A stretch of 64,000 nt of DNA from Chloroflexota bacterium. Its GTDB lineage: Bacteria; Chloroflexota; Limnocylindria; Limnocylindrales; CSP1-4. A program made the translations under genes and the position numbers. Shown here piece by piece: positions 47,726 through 56,751 of this stretch (its first letter is position 1; each line of letters begins with the position of its first letter). The DNA is taken from positions 62,001-126,000 of the forward strand of contig JAJYNP010000142.1 of NCBI GenBank assembly GCA_021786265.1, written 5' to 3'. The notes under the pieces are model-generated. The model was not told the origin of the DNA. It worked only from the letters and a program-made list of their open reading frames with translations, and made no database searches.

Positions 47726-48502
47726 TTACGCCTCGGGCTGCTTCTTTGCGCGAGGCGCGCGGGCGGGCTTCTTCTCGGCGGGAGCGCTCTCGGCATCCGC
47801 CTTGCCGGCCCGCGGGCTGCGCGTCGCCCTGGGGGCCGTCTCCTTGCCTGCGGCGGTCTCCTTCGAGGCGGTCCTGCCGGCGGTGGCGCGCGGCGACCGG
47901 GTCGCTGCGGTCTTCGGCGCGGCGGCTGCCTTTGGCGCGCCGGCCTTTGGCGCGCCGGCCTTTGGCGCGCCGGCCTTTGTGCCGGCGGTCCGGGCTGTCG
48001 CCGCCGGCGCGGCAGCGGTCGCTGCCGTCGAGCCCTCGGTCGCCTCGCCCCGGGTGGCGCGATGGACGGCGGCGCGAGCCTTGCCCGCCGCCGTCTGCTC
48101 GCCCTTGGCCTTCGTCGCGCGCGAGGCGGCGACGCGGGCCTTGGCCGCCTTCGCGGATGCCGCCTTGCCGGTGGTCTTCGTTGCCCGCGCGGTGCCCACC
48201 ACGGCCGACCCGGCGAGCGCGGCGCTGACCTTGCGCATCAGCCGGCTCTTGCGGCGGGCGGCGGCGTTCAGGTGGATCGCCCCCGACCTGGCCGCCTTGT
48301 CGAGCGCCGACTCGGCCTCCGGGATCGTCGCCGTTGCAAGCTCGGCGTCTCCGGTGATCGCCGCGCGCAGTGCCTTGGACACGAGCGTCCTGGCCCGCGA
48401 CTCGCGAGGCTGGTTGATCTCGTGCCGGCGCGCGGCCTGGCGGTCGCGCTTGATGGCCTGGGGCGTTCGTGCGCCCTTCCAGTTTCGAGCCGAGTGTGCC
48501 AA
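47726..48502 (-). CDS. rpsT: Ribosomal protein S20 with a histone-H1-like C-terminal tail
   Basis: Residues 1-92 are a normal bS20 (KRDRQAARRHEINQPRESRA, ALDKAARSGAIHLNAAARRK SRLMRK in two blocks). The remaining 165 residues are Ala/Lys/Arg/Thr/Pro-rich, with APKAG repeats, like histone H1 or AlgP-type tails. S20 is normally 85-95 aa. The start is TTG 48502 behind GAGGA, 85 nt from an extended -10 box. The tail might bind rRNA or DNA. The DNA of the tail has small in-frame repeats (gcgccggcctttg-type units near 47936-47975). Confidence 0.88.
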   Translation of the reverse strand: MAHSARNWKGARTPQAIKRDRQAARRHEINQPRESRARTLVSKALRAAITGDAELATATIPEAESALDKAARSGAIHLNAAARRKSRLMRKVSAALAGSAVVGTARATKTTGKAASAKAAKARVAASRATKAKGEQTAAGKARAAVHRATRGEATEGSTAATAAAPAATARTAGTKAGAPKAGAPKAGAPKAAAAPKTAATRSPRATAGRTASKETAAGKETAPRATRSPRAGKADAESAPAEKKPARAPRAKKQPEA

Positions 48503-48586
48503 GGCGGATCGATCCTCGATGCGGTGCTGATGTGACGGCGGGGCACGCCAGTGCGGCGCCGCCGTTTCCGGCCGACGCGACCGCCC

Positions 48587-48595
48587 ATGGTATCA
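48587..48595 (-). promoter_or_regulatory. Extended -10 promoter TGATACCAT of rpsT
   Basis: Located about 85 nt upstream of the rpsT TTG, back to back with the lepA promoter. Confidence 0.45.
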
Positions 48596-48627
48596 GGTCG
48601 TCGCCGTCCGGGCGAGGGGGTCGCCTC

Positions 48628-48636
48628 TGCTACACT
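48628..48636 (+). promoter_or_regulatory. Extended -10 promoter TGCTACACT of lepA, predicted leaderless
   Basis: The same 9-mer as both tRNA-Ala promoters. It ends 11 nt before the lepA ATG, so the mRNA would have a leader of about five bases or fewer. Confidence 0.55.
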
Positions 48637-48647
48637 CGCCGCGCCCC

Positions 48648-50459
48648 ATGATCCCCCAGGAGCGGCTTCGCAACTTCTGCATCATCGCGCACGTCGACCA
48701 CGGAAAGTCCACGCTGGCGGACCGTTTCCTGGAGCTGACCCACACCATCGACGCGCGCCAGATGACCAGCCAGGTCCTCGATTCGATGGACCTGGAGCGT
48801 GAGCACGGGATCACCATCAAGGCCCGCGCCGTTCGGCTGCATCACACGGCCCGGGATGGCGAGACCTACGCGCTGAACCTGATCGACACCCCCGGGCACG
48901 TCGACTTCACGTACGAGGTGAGCCGGTCGCTGCAGGCGTGCGAGGGCGCCATCCTCGTCGTCGATGCCGCCCAGGGGATCGAGGCGCAGACGCTCGCGAA
49001 CGTCTACCTCGCCCTCGAGCACGACCTGGTGATCATCCCGGTCGTCAACAAGATCGATCTGCCCTCCGCGCAGCCGGAGCTGGTGGTCGAGGAGCTCGAG
49101 AACGTGCTGGCGATCCCACGCGAGGAGGTGATCCTCGCGTCGGCCAAGGAGGGGACCGGCGTCGCCGAGATCCTGGAGGCCGTGGTCCAGCGCATCCCGC
49201 CACCGGGAGGCGATCCCGCCGCGCCGCCCCGTGGACTCATCTTCGACTCGCACTACGATGCCTACAAGGGCGTGGTCGCCTACGTGCGGCTCGCCGAGGG
49301 CACCCTCCATGCGCACGAGTCGGTGCGGCTCATGGCGTCCGGCGCGGAGAGCGAGCTCCTCGAGCTGGGCGTCTTCCGGCCCCAGCTCGTGCCTGTCGAG
49401 ACGCTGTCGGCCGGCGAGGTCGGGTACGTGGCCACCGGCCTGAAGAGCGTGCGCGACTGCCAGGTCGGGGACACGCTGACGTCGGCCGAACACCCCGCCA
49501 CCTCCCCGCTGCCCGGGTACAAGGCCGCCACGCCGCTCGTGTTCGCGGGGATCTACCCGATCAACGGTCCGGACTACCCCCTGTTGCGCGACGCCCTCGA
49601 GAAGCTCCACCTGAACGACGCCTCGATCACCTTCGAGCCGGAGAGCTCGGTCGCCCTCGGGTTCGGGTTCCGGTGCGGGTTCCTCGGGCTGCTCCACATG
49701 GAGATCGTGCAGGAACGGCTCGAGCGCGAGTTCGACCTCGACCTGATCGCGTCGGCGCCGTCGGTGGAGTACCTGGTCACGCTGACCGGCGGACGCGGCG
49801 AGATTCGCGTGGACAACCCCGCCGAGCTGCCGGGCCCGTCCGACATCGAGCAGATCGCCGAGCCATGGGTGCGCGTCAAGATCGTCACGCCGAACACGTA
49901 CATCGGGACGCTGATGGAGCTGGCCAAGCTCAGGCGTGGCGCGTTCCAGTCGATGGAGTACCTGGACCAGACGCGGGTGCTCATGCAGTTCGAGCTGCCG
50001 CTGGCCGAGGTGATCGTCGACTTCTACGACCAGCTGAAGAGCCGCACGCAGGGCTACGCGAGCATGGACTACGAGGAGATCGGGTACCGGCCGGAACGCC
50101 TGGTGAAGCTCGAGATCCTGGTTAACGGTGAGCCGGTCGATGCGCTCTCGATGATCGTGCACCGAGAGGACGCCCAGGCACAGGGGCGCATGCTGGCCGA
50201 ACGGCTCAAGAAGCTGATCCCGCGCCAGATGTTCGAGGTGCCGATCCAGGCCGCCATCGGGAGCACCGTGGTCGCCCGCGAGACCATCGGGGCGATGCGG
50301 AAGAACGTGCTCGCGAAGTGCTACGGTGGCGACATCACGCGCAAGCGCAAGCTGCTGGAGAAGCAGCGCGAGGGCAAGCAGCGCATGAAGCGCGTGGGCC
50401 AGGTGGAGATCCCGCAGGAGGCGTTCCTCGCGATCCTGCGGACCGACGAAGGATCCTGA
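48648..50459 (+). CDS. lepA: Elongation factor 4 (LepA)
   Basis: Ribosome-bound GTPase that back-translocates or assists stalled ribosomes. The 603-aa protein has P-loop [10 protein letters not shown], switch [16 protein letters not shown], and the EF4-specific C-terminal domain ([20 protein letters not shown]). Start ATG 48648 without a Shine-Dalgarno site fits the leaderless promoter. The CPBP protease and hemW follow on the same strand; lepA-hemW linkage is common in bacteria. Confidence 0.97.
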   Translation: MIPQERLRNFCIIAHVDHGKSTLADRFLELTHTIDARQMTSQVLDSMDLEREHGITIKARAVRLHHTARDGETYALNLIDTPGHVDFTYEVSRSLQACEGAILVVDAAQGIEAQTLANVYLALEHDLVIIPVVNKIDLPSAQPELVVEELENVLAIPREEVILASAKEGTGVAEILEAVVQRIPPPGGDPAAPPRGLIFDSHYDAYKGVVAYVRLAEGTLHAHESVRLMASGAESELLELGVFRPQLVPVETLSAGEVGYVATGLKSVRDCQVGDTLTSAEHPATSPLPGYKAATPLVFAGIYPINGPDYPLLRDALEKLHLNDASITFEPESSVALGFGFRCGFLGLLHMEIVQERLEREFDLDLIASAPSVEYLVTLTGGRGEIRVDNPAELPGPSDIEQIAEPWVRVKIVTPNTYIGTLMELAKLRRGAFQSMEYLDQTRVLMQFELPLAEVIVDFYDQLKSRTQGYASMDYEEIGYRPERLVKLEILVNGEPVDALSMIVHREDAQAQGRMLAERLKKLIPRQMFEVPIQAAIGSTVVARETIGAMRKNVLAKCYGGDITRKRKLLEKQREGKQRMKRVGQVEIPQEAFLAILRTDEGS

Positions 50460-50491
50460 GGGGTCGGGGGCCAGAGGACTCGGAGGCGACC

Positions 50492-51214
50492 ATGCCCGTG
50501 CCGGTCGACGAGTTGCGGACGCTGATGGCGATCGCGCTGTCCGGCCTGCTGCTCCTGCTCCGGCTGGACGCGCCCCGGTTCTCGGGGGCCGAGTACGACG
50601 TGGAGCCGTCCGAGTACGACGTGGAGCCGTCCGGCGACTCGATCGGCGGGCTCGCGGTCCGGACGGCCTGGCCGGGGCTGGCGATCGTGCTCACGGCCGG
50701 GGTTGCGCTGCTGCTGCCGGCGGGTCGCTCGGCCGTCGGCCTCGGCGCGCCCACGATCTTCTCCTCGGCGACCATCGTCTGGGTGATCCTCGGCTCCGCG
50801 GTGGGCATCGGCGCCGTGCTCGGTCTGGCCTGGATCCGGGTGCCCGGCTGGCCGCCGCGCCTGAACCCGCCGGATGCCGTTCCGAGGTTCGCCTTCGACG
50901 CCGTCGCGACGGCGATCGTCGACGAGCTGACGTTTCGCGGCGTGCTCCTGGGGCTCCTGCTCCTGGCCGGACTGCCCGCCTGGGTCGCCTTCCTGGTCCA
51001 GCTGCTCGTCTACGGGATCGAGACCCGCCTCGGGCGGTACGCCATGACGCTCGGCCTGCTCGCGGAGGCCCTGGCGCTCGGCGCGCTCACCGGGGTGCTC
51101 GCGATCGCGACCGGCGGGGTCGCGGCGCCGCTGGTGGCCCACGCGGTGATCCGCTTCGTCGCGCTCGACGTCGAGGGCGCCCTGCCGCCGATCGTGCCGC
51201 GCCGGCTCGCCTGA
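50492..51214 (+). CDS. CPBP-family intramembrane protease-like protein
   Basis: The 240-aa membrane protein carries the CPBP motif as DELTFRGVLLGL (motif 1, with D in place of the first E) and motif 2 HAVIRF, with five or six helices. Family members process proteins in the membrane or serve in bacteriocin immunity. ATG 50492 behind GGAGG. A 21-bp direct duplication (gagtacgacgtggagccgtc type) doubles EYDVEPS near residue 35. Confidence 0.78.
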   Translation: MPVPVDELRTLMAIALSGLLLLLRLDAPRFSGAEYDVEPSEYDVEPSGDSIGGLAVRTAWPGLAIVLTAGVALLLPAGRSAVGLGAPTIFSSATIVWVILGSAVGIGAVLGLAWIRVPGWPPRLNPPDAVPRFAFDAVATAIVDELTFRGVLLGLLLLAGLPAWVAFLVQLLVYGIETRLGRYAMTLGLLAEALALGALTGVLAIATGGVAAPLVAHAVIRFVALDVEGALPPIVPRRLA

Positions 51215-51226
51215 ACAGGGGAGGGC

Positions 51227-52561
51227 GTGCCCGATACCGACGAAGCGCGCGGTCCCGCTCGCGCGCTGCCCCAGGCGCCCGGCGACCACGATGCGCACGG
51301 TCCTCCGCGTCCACCGGTGGCCCTGTACGTGCACGTCCCCTTCTGCCTGTCGCTCTGTCCGTACTGCGACTTCGTGGTGTACGCGGGGCGATCTCCGCGG
51401 GGACCGGCGTCGCGGGTTGAGGCATATCTCGCCGCGCTCGCCGCCGAGCTCGATCTGCGCGCCGATTCGTGGGATGCGTCCGGCGGCGGGAGGCCGCCGC
51501 TGCGCAGCGTCTATCTCGGTGGCGGCACGCCGTCCCTGCTCCCCTCGGTAGCGGTCGCCCGCCTGCTCGACCACGTGCGGCGCCGGTTCGGGATCGAGGA
51601 CGGCGCCGAGGTGACCATCGAGGCCAATCCGGGCCCCGAGGAGCGCGGGGACCCGGCCGCGCTCGTCGGGGCGGGCGTCACGCGACTGAGCCTCGGGGCC
51701 CAGAGCATGGAACCGTCGGAGCTGCGGCGGCTGGGCCGGCGGCACAGTCCCGAAGACGTCCTTGCCGCCGTGGCGCAGGCGCGCCGGGCGGGCATCGGCT
51801 CGGTCAGCGTCGACGTCCTGTACGACGTGCCGGGCCAGACGGAGGCGACATGGCGGCGCACGCTCGGGGCGCTGCTCGACGCCGGCGTCGACCACGTATC
51901 GGCTTACGCGCTGACCCTCGACGACCCCGATACCGAGGGGCTCACGGGCCCGCTGGGGGACCACCTGCCCACCCGTCCCGGTGCGCGGGCGTGGCGCTCG
52001 CGGGCGCGGGCCGAACAGGACGACGACCGGGCCGCGGACCTGTACCTGCTCGCGGACGAGCTGTTCGAGCAGCACGGCCTGCACTGGTACGAGCTGTCGA
52101 ACTGGGCGCAGCCCGGGCATGAGAGCCGGCACAACCTGGCGTACTGGCACCACGAGCCGTACGAGGCGATCGGGCCGGGCGCGCATGCCTTCGACGGGCG
52201 CTCGCTGCGCCGATGGAACGCGGCCCGGCTGGACGGGTACCTTGCCGCGCTGCTGCCGGGTTCGGGCGTGGCGCCGGGTGCGGGCGTGGCGCCGGGTTCG
52301 ACGCCTCCCAGCGTGCCGCCGCGCCTGCCCCCGGGCGGCGAGGAGCGGCTGGACCCCGCGATGTTCGCGGCCGAGGAGGCGATCCTCGGCCTCAGGCTCC
52401 GCGAGGGGATCGGCCCGCAGGTGGCCAGGCGGCCCGCGGTCTCGGAGGCGCTCGGCTGGGCCCGCGCTCACGGCCTCATCGACGAAACCGGGGACGGGCG
52501 CGTCCGGCTGTCGCTGCGGGGACGTCTGCTCTCCAACGAGATCTTCGTGCGCATCTCCTGA
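51227..52561 (+). CDS. hemW: HemW (heme chaperone, radical SAM)
   Basis: The 444-aa protein has the radical SAM CxxxCxxC at Cys40, Cys44 and Cys47 (VPFCLSLCPYCDF) and family blocks YLGGGTPSLL, TIEANPG, SLGAQSM, SVDVLYDVPGQT, HYELSNWA-like (HWYELSNWA) and GPGAHAFDG. It lacks the coproporphyrinogen oxidase C-terminal features of HemN. GTG 51227 behind GGGAGGG. A small 18-bp repeat (ggcgtggcgccgggttcg type) expands a GVAPG loop near residue 350. Confidence 0.9.
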   Translation: MPDTDEARGPARALPQAPGDHDAHGPPRPPVALYVHVPFCLSLCPYCDFVVYAGRSPRGPASRVEAYLAALAAELDLRADSWDASGGGRPPLRSVYLGGGTPSLLPSVAVARLLDHVRRRFGIEDGAEVTIEANPGPEERGDPAALVGAGVTRLSLGAQSMEPSELRRLGRRHSPEDVLAAVAQARRAGIGSVSVDVLYDVPGQTEATWRRTLGALLDAGVDHVSAYALTLDDPDTEGLTGPLGDHLPTRPGARAWRSRARAEQDDDRAADLYLLADELFEQHGLHWYELSNWAQPGHESRHNLAYWHHEPYEAIGPGAHAFDGRSLRRWNAARLDGYLAALLPGSGVAPGAGVAPGSTPPSVPPRLPPGGEERLDPAMFAAEEAILGLRLREGIGPQVARRPAVSEALGWARAHGLIDETGDGRVRLSLRGRLLSNEIFVRIS

Positions 52562-52661
52562 CGCCGGTTCTCGACGCGTCCGTGCCAGTTCGGTTCACCC
52601 ACCCGGAATCATGTGCCCGCGCGAGGATCTGACCGAGGGCCTGTGCAGCAGGGCCCATTGT

Positions 52662-52670
52662 TGCGATAAT
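52662..52670 (+). promoter_or_regulatory. Extended -10 promoter TGCGATAAT of the cobalamin uptake operon
   Basis: It sits just upstream of the riboswitch aptamer, placing transcription start near 52677. Confidence 0.6.
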
Positions 52671-52677
52671 CGGCCGA

Positions 52678-52832
52678 CAACCGAATAGCCGCTCGGCGGC
52701 GGGGAAGCCGGTGCAAGTCCGGCGCTGTCGCGCAACTGTGAACGGGGAGCGGCCGACCAGGCGCCACTGGGACCAACGGTCCCGGGAAGGCGGTCGGCCC
52801 GCGGCGATCCGTGAGCCAGGAGACCCGGTCCG
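52678..52832 (+). ncRNA. Cobalamin riboswitch
   Basis: The aptamer shows the conserved core: GGGAAGCCGGTGCAAGTCCG, then GCTGTCGCGCAACTGTGA, GCCACTGGGACC...CCCGGGAAGGCGG, and the B12 box GAGCCAGGAGACC near 52813-52825. It should repress the operon when B12 is plentiful. No clear terminator lies between it and the ATG at 52932, so translational control by sequestering the GGAGG site is likely. Confidence 0.93.
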
Positions 52833-52931
52833 AGCGGACTGCTGATCCCCGCCCGCGCGCCATGGGTGGGAGGCTTCCGGACGCTCGGACCTCCCGGCGG
52901 GTGGGGCCTGAGCGCTGCCGGAGGTTTCCAG

Positions 52932-54968
52932 ATGCGAGCGCGCTTCGGCGCGGCCAGCGCGATACTGGCCGTCGTCCTTGTCTCGTCCCTCGTCGCCGTG
53001 CCCGTCGCCCGGGCGCAGAACGATCCCGCCTCGCGTGCGCTGCAGTATCTCGCGGCGCACCAGGCGCCCGACGGCTCGCTTGACGAGTCGGTGGGCGAGA
53101 CCGAGGATCTCATCCTCGGTCTCGCGGCGGCGGGATACGACCCCGCTGCGCTTCGGTCGACGGGCGGCCGTACGCCCTTCGACTTCCTCGCCGCCAGGGT
53201 GTCCGCCGCCACCGCCGATGCCGGCAAGACCGCGAAGCTCATCCTCGCGCTGGTGGCGGACGCGCGTGACCCGGGGGTCTTCGCGGGCCAGGACCTCCCC
53301 GCGCGCCTGCAGACCTTCTACGATCCCGCCTCCGGCCACTACGGCGACGGCGCGACGTTCGCGCAGTCGCTCGCGATCCTCGCCCTGGTGGGGGCGGCCG
53401 CGCCCGGCTTCCCGGTTCCACCGGCGGCCGTGGCCGCGCTGCGCGGCGCGCAGGACAGCGACGGCAGCTGGAACTACCTGGGCACGAAGGACGCCTCGGC
53501 CGGTGGCGACACCAACTCCACCGCGGTGGCCGTCATGGCCCTCGTCGCGGCGGGGAGCGCGGCAACCGACCCGGCGCTCGTCCACGCCCTCGCCTACCTC
53601 CACGCACAGCAGCAGCCCGACGGCGGGTTCCCGTACCAGGCGGGCTCGGGGAGCGATCCGGACTCGGACGCGCTCGTGATCGAGGCTCTCGCGGCGGCGG
53701 GACAGGATCTCGCGGGCGCCGATTGGACGCGGGACGGTCACTCGCCGTTCGTGAGCCTCCTCGGCTTCCAGGACGCCGCGACCGGAGGCTTCCGCTTCCC
53801 CGGCAACCCGAAGCCCGACGCGTTCACCACCAGCCAGGTGCCGCAGGGGCTCGAGGCATTGCCGCTTCCTGTGCGGACCACGGTCTCGGCCGGGTCGGGG
53901 CTCGGCGCGGACGGCGCTCGGGCGAGCGCGGCACTCCGCTACCTGTCCGGCGCGCAGCGGGCCGACGGCTCGCTGGACGGCTCCCCCGGGGAGACCGAGG
54001 ACTTCGTGCTGGGAACGGCGGCGGCGGGCTACGACCCGGCGACCCTCACGACCTGCGGCGGTGGCTCGGCATACGGTTTCCTTGCGTCCGACATGGCCGC
54101 CGCGACCGCGGACGCGGGCAAGACGGCCAAGCTCATCCTGGCGGTCGCTGCCGGCCGGCGCGATCCCCGCGCGTTCGCGGGGCAGGACCTCCTTGCGCGC
54201 CTCAACGCCTTCTACGACGCGTCCTCCGGTGCGTTCGGCGCCGGCGCGACCTTCACGCAGGCGCTCGCGATCCTTGCCCTTCAGGCTACGGCGCAACCGG
54301 TTCCGGCCGCGGCGGTCGCCCATCTCGGGGCGCTCCAGGATGCCGACGGCAGCTGGAACTACGGGGCGGCGGCCGGAGCGACGGCGGGCGACACGAACTC
54401 GACCGCGGTGGCCCTCATGGCCCTCGCCGCGGTCGGCGACGCGGGCCCCGTGCCTGCCGCGCTGGCGTACCTGCACGGCCAGCAGCGCCCCGATGGCGGC
54501 TTCCCGGACCAGGCGGGCGCCGGCGCGACGAGCGACCCCGACTCCGACGCCCTCGTCATCGAAGCACTGACCGCCCTGCACCAGTCCCCGGCCGCGTCGG
54601 CGTGGACGCAGTCCGGCCACACCGTCCTCGAGAACCTCCGCTCGTTCCAGGCCGCCGGCGGCGGGTTCGTCTTCCCGGGCAATACGGCCCCCGACGCGTT
54701 CACCACGAGCCAGGTGCCCGCGGGGCTCGAGCGCGTGCCGCTCCCGGGGCTTGCGCCATGGACCGCGGGCCGGGCCGTCGCGGCGCGGAACTGCGGCGTC
54801 GCACCGGGCGCCACGCCGAGGTCGACGGTCCCGCCAACGCTGCCGGCGACCTCGACCGTGGAGCCGTCGGGCCCGGACGGTGGTCCCGACACCTTCCTGC
54901 TCGTCCTCGTCGCCGGCGCGCTCGTGCTCGGCGTCGGGCTGCTGGTCACGCGACCGGCGCGCCGCTGA
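52932..54968 (+). CDS. Transcobalamin-like alpha-toroid surface protein, internally duplicated
   Basis: The 678-aa protein has a signal peptide (1-33), two tandem halves of about 300 residues each (RALQYLAAHQAPDGSLDESV versus AALRYLSGAQRADGSLDGSP; DAGKTAKLILALVA versus DAGKTAKLILAVAA; NSTAVAVMALVAAG versus NSTAVALMALAAVG), a Thr/Pro linker and a C-terminal membrane helix (about 653-673). Each half has the prenyltransferase/squalene-cyclase-like alpha/alpha toroid repeats also found in the alpha domain of transcobalamin and intrinsic factor. Behind a cobalamin riboswitch and before a DUF4430 protein and an ECF transporter, it probably captures B12 outside the membrane. ATG 52932 follows GGAGG. 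Confidence 0.8.
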   Translation: MRARFGAASAILAVVLVSSLVAVPVARAQNDPASRALQYLAAHQAPDGSLDESVGETEDLILGLAAAGYDPAALRSTGGRTPFDFLAARVSAATADAGKTAKLILALVADARDPGVFAGQDLPARLQTFYDPASGHYGDGATFAQSLAILALVGAAAPGFPVPPAAVAALRGAQDSDGSWNYLGTKDASAGGDTNSTAVAVMALVAAGSAATDPALVHALAYLHAQQQPDGGFPYQAGSGSDPDSDALVIEALAAAGQDLAGADWTRDGHSPFVSLLGFQDAATGGFRFPGNPKPDAFTTSQVPQGLEALPLPVRTTVSAGSGLGADGARASAALRYLSGAQRADGSLDGSPGETEDFVLGTAAAGYDPATLTTCGGGSAYGFLASDMAAATADAGKTAKLILAVAAGRRDPRAFAGQDLLARLNAFYDASSGAFGAGATFTQALAILALQATAQPVPAAAVAHLGALQDADGSWNYGAAAGATAGDTNSTAVALMALAAVGDAGPVPAALAYLHGQQRPDGGFPDQAGAGATSDPDSDALVIEALTALHQSPAASAWTQSGHTVLENLRSFQAAGGGFVFPGNTAPDAFTTSQVPAGLERVPLPGLAPWTAGRAVAARNCGVAPGATPRSTVPPTLPATSTVEPSGPDGGPDTFLLVLVAGALVLGVGLLVTRPARR

Positions 54969-54970
54969 CC

Positions 54971-55915
54971 ATGGCCGGCCGCGGCGGGCGCGTGGGGGAG
55001 GGGAACGCGGTGCCGCAGGGCCGGGGGCGGCGCCTGGCCGCGCGGCTCGCGCGGTTCCGACGACCCAGCCTCGCGCTGGCCCTCGCAGGGTGCCTGCTCG
55101 GCGCGGTCGGCGCCTCGGCGCCGCTGCCATTCCTGACCCGCCACTGCGCGGCCGGGGACGGGCCGAGCCACGTCGCCCTGGTCGTCGAGCACGGGGACGG
55201 ACGCCTGCTCGTCGAGTGCGTCGCGTTCAGCGGGCCGGCGATCAGCGGGTCCGACGTACTCAGGTTGAGCGGTATCGAGGCCGCCACCACCGGGTACGCC
55301 GGCCTGGGACAGGCGGTGTGTCAGCTCGACGGCGAGCCTGCCACGTACCCACCGGGGTGCTTCACCGACAGCGGGCCGTACTGGGCGCTGTTCGTGGCGC
55401 GCGCCGGCGGCGCGTGGACCGTGTCCAGCCTCGGGATCAGCAGCCAGACCTTCCGCGACGGTGACGCCGAGGGCTTCCGCTACGACCCGCAGACCGGGGC
55501 TCCCGCGCCTCCGGCGGCGGCCGGTCGCTGCCCGCCGGCACCGCTCCCGACCGTCCGGCCCTCACCGACGCGGTCCCCGTCAGCGGTCACCGCGCCGGCG
55601 GCGACCTCCCCGCGCGCGTCTCGTGCCACACCATCGGCGACGTCCCTGGCCGCGGCGCAGACTCCCGGGCCGACCGTGACGCCGCCGACGACGAGCGCCC
55701 TTCCGCTCGTCGTCGCGTCCCAGACCACGACGCCGGGCGGTTCGACCGCCGGTCTTGCCGGGCCCGTCCCGAGCGGCGTGGCACCGCCGCGGCCCGGGGA
55801 GGCCCAGGCCTCCTCGATGACCACGGCCTGGCCATCCTGGGCTGCCCTGGGTCTCGCGACGCTGCTCCTCACCACGCTCGGGCTCGGCGCGCGGCGGCGC
55901 CGCAGGGTCCCGTGA
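54971..55915 (+). CDS. DUF4430/transcobalamin beta-domain-like membrane-anchored protein
   Basis: The 314-aa protein has an N-terminal hydrophobic signal (about 28-45), then a domain of about 120 residues with the DUF4430 layout: VALVVEHGDGRLLVECVAF, SGSDVLRLSGIEA, VCQLDGEPA, GPYWALFVARAGGAWTVS and GDAEGFRYDP. This is the bacterial counterpart of the beta domain that caps B12 in transcobalamin. A Pro/Thr/Ser linker and a C-terminal helix with an Arg-rich end (GARRRRRVP) anchor it. It begins 2 nt after the alpha-toroid gene, so the two-domain carrier appears split into two proteins. It overlaps the ECF T-component gene (GTGA). Confidence 0.8.
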   Translation: MAGRGGRVGEGNAVPQGRGRRLAARLARFRRPSLALALAGCLLGAVGASAPLPFLTRHCAAGDGPSHVALVVEHGDGRLLVECVAFSGPAISGSDVLRLSGIEAATTGYAGLGQAVCQLDGEPATYPPGCFTDSGPYWALFVARAGGAWTVSSLGISSQTFRDGDAEGFRYDPQTGAPAPPAAAGRCPPAPLPTVRPSPTRSPSAVTAPAATSPRASRATPSATSLAAAQTPGPTVTPPTTSALPLVVASQTTTPGGSTAGLAGPVPSGVAPPRPGEAQASSMTTAWPSWAALGLATLLLTTLGLGARRRRRVP

Positions 55916-56751
55916 ACCCTCGCGCGCTCCTCCTCTGGTCCGCTGCCGCACTCGTCGTCGACCTCGCGACCAACGATCCGCTGTACCGCGCCCTCGTGGT
56001 GCTCGCGACGGTCGACGTGCTCGCGGCCCTCGCGCCGCGGGGACGACGCCTGCGCCCCACGCTCGCCGCTGCCGCGCTCTTCGGCGGGCTTGCCATCGGG
56101 CTCAACGCCCTCCTCAGCCACACCGGAGTCCACGTCATCGCGGCCCTGCCCGACGCGTGGCCGCTGGTCGGCGGACCCCTCACCGTGGAGTCCGTGGGAT
56201 ACGGGATCGGAGCCGCGCTCGGGATCGTCGGCGCCGTGCTCGCGGTCGCGCCCATCTCGCTCGTCCTCGAGCCCCACGAACTCATCGACGCCCTGCCGGC
56301 GCGGTTCGAGCGCAGCGGGCTCGCCGTGGCCATCGCGCTCAACCTCGTGCCCGGGATCGGGCGCAACGCGATCGCCATTCGCGATGCCGAGCGGATGCGG
56401 GGCTGGCGCCCCCGTGGACCGCGCTCCTGGGCCGACATCCTGGTGCCCACCATGCTGAGCGCGATCGAGGATGCCCTCACACTCGCCGAGGCGATGGAGG
56501 CGCGCGCCTACGGCACCGTTGTCCGAACTCGCTTCGCCACGGTGGGGTGGCGCCGTCGCGACGCGCTCGCGGTCGCCGGCGCCTGGCTCGCTGCCGGTCT
56601 CTTCATCGTCGGGCGCCTGCGCGGGTGGACGCTCGACTGGGAACCGTACCCCGCGCTGACGCTGCCGCCCGTGGACACCGTCCTCGTGGCGGCATGCCTC
56701 CTGCTCGTGCTGCCCGGACTGCCGTGGCCCTCGTCCGCGTCGAGCGTCTGA
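55912..56751 (+). CDS. ECF transporter transmembrane (T) component
   Basis: The 279-aa protein has five or six helices and the two coupling motifs of EcfT/CbiQ proteins: AERMRGW (A-x-R-G type) and MEARAYG, in cytoplasmic helices that meet the ATPases. It starts at GTG overlapping the DUF4430 gene and overlaps the ATPase gene. It is the shared membrane scaffold of the predicted cobalamin importer. Confidence 0.88.
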   Translation: MNPRALLLWSAAALVVDLATNDPLYRALVVLATVDVLAALAPRGRRLRPTLAAAALFGGLAIGLNALLSHTGVHVIAALPDAWPLVGGPLTVESVGYGIGAALGIVGAVLAVAPISLVLEPHELIDALPARFERSGLAVAIALNLVPGIGRNAIAIRDAERMRGWRPRGPRSWADILVPTMLSAIEDALTLAEAMEARAYGTVVRTRFATVGWRRRDALAVAGAWLAAGLFIVGRLRGWTLDWEPYPALTLPPVDTVLVAACLLLVLPGLPWPSSASSV

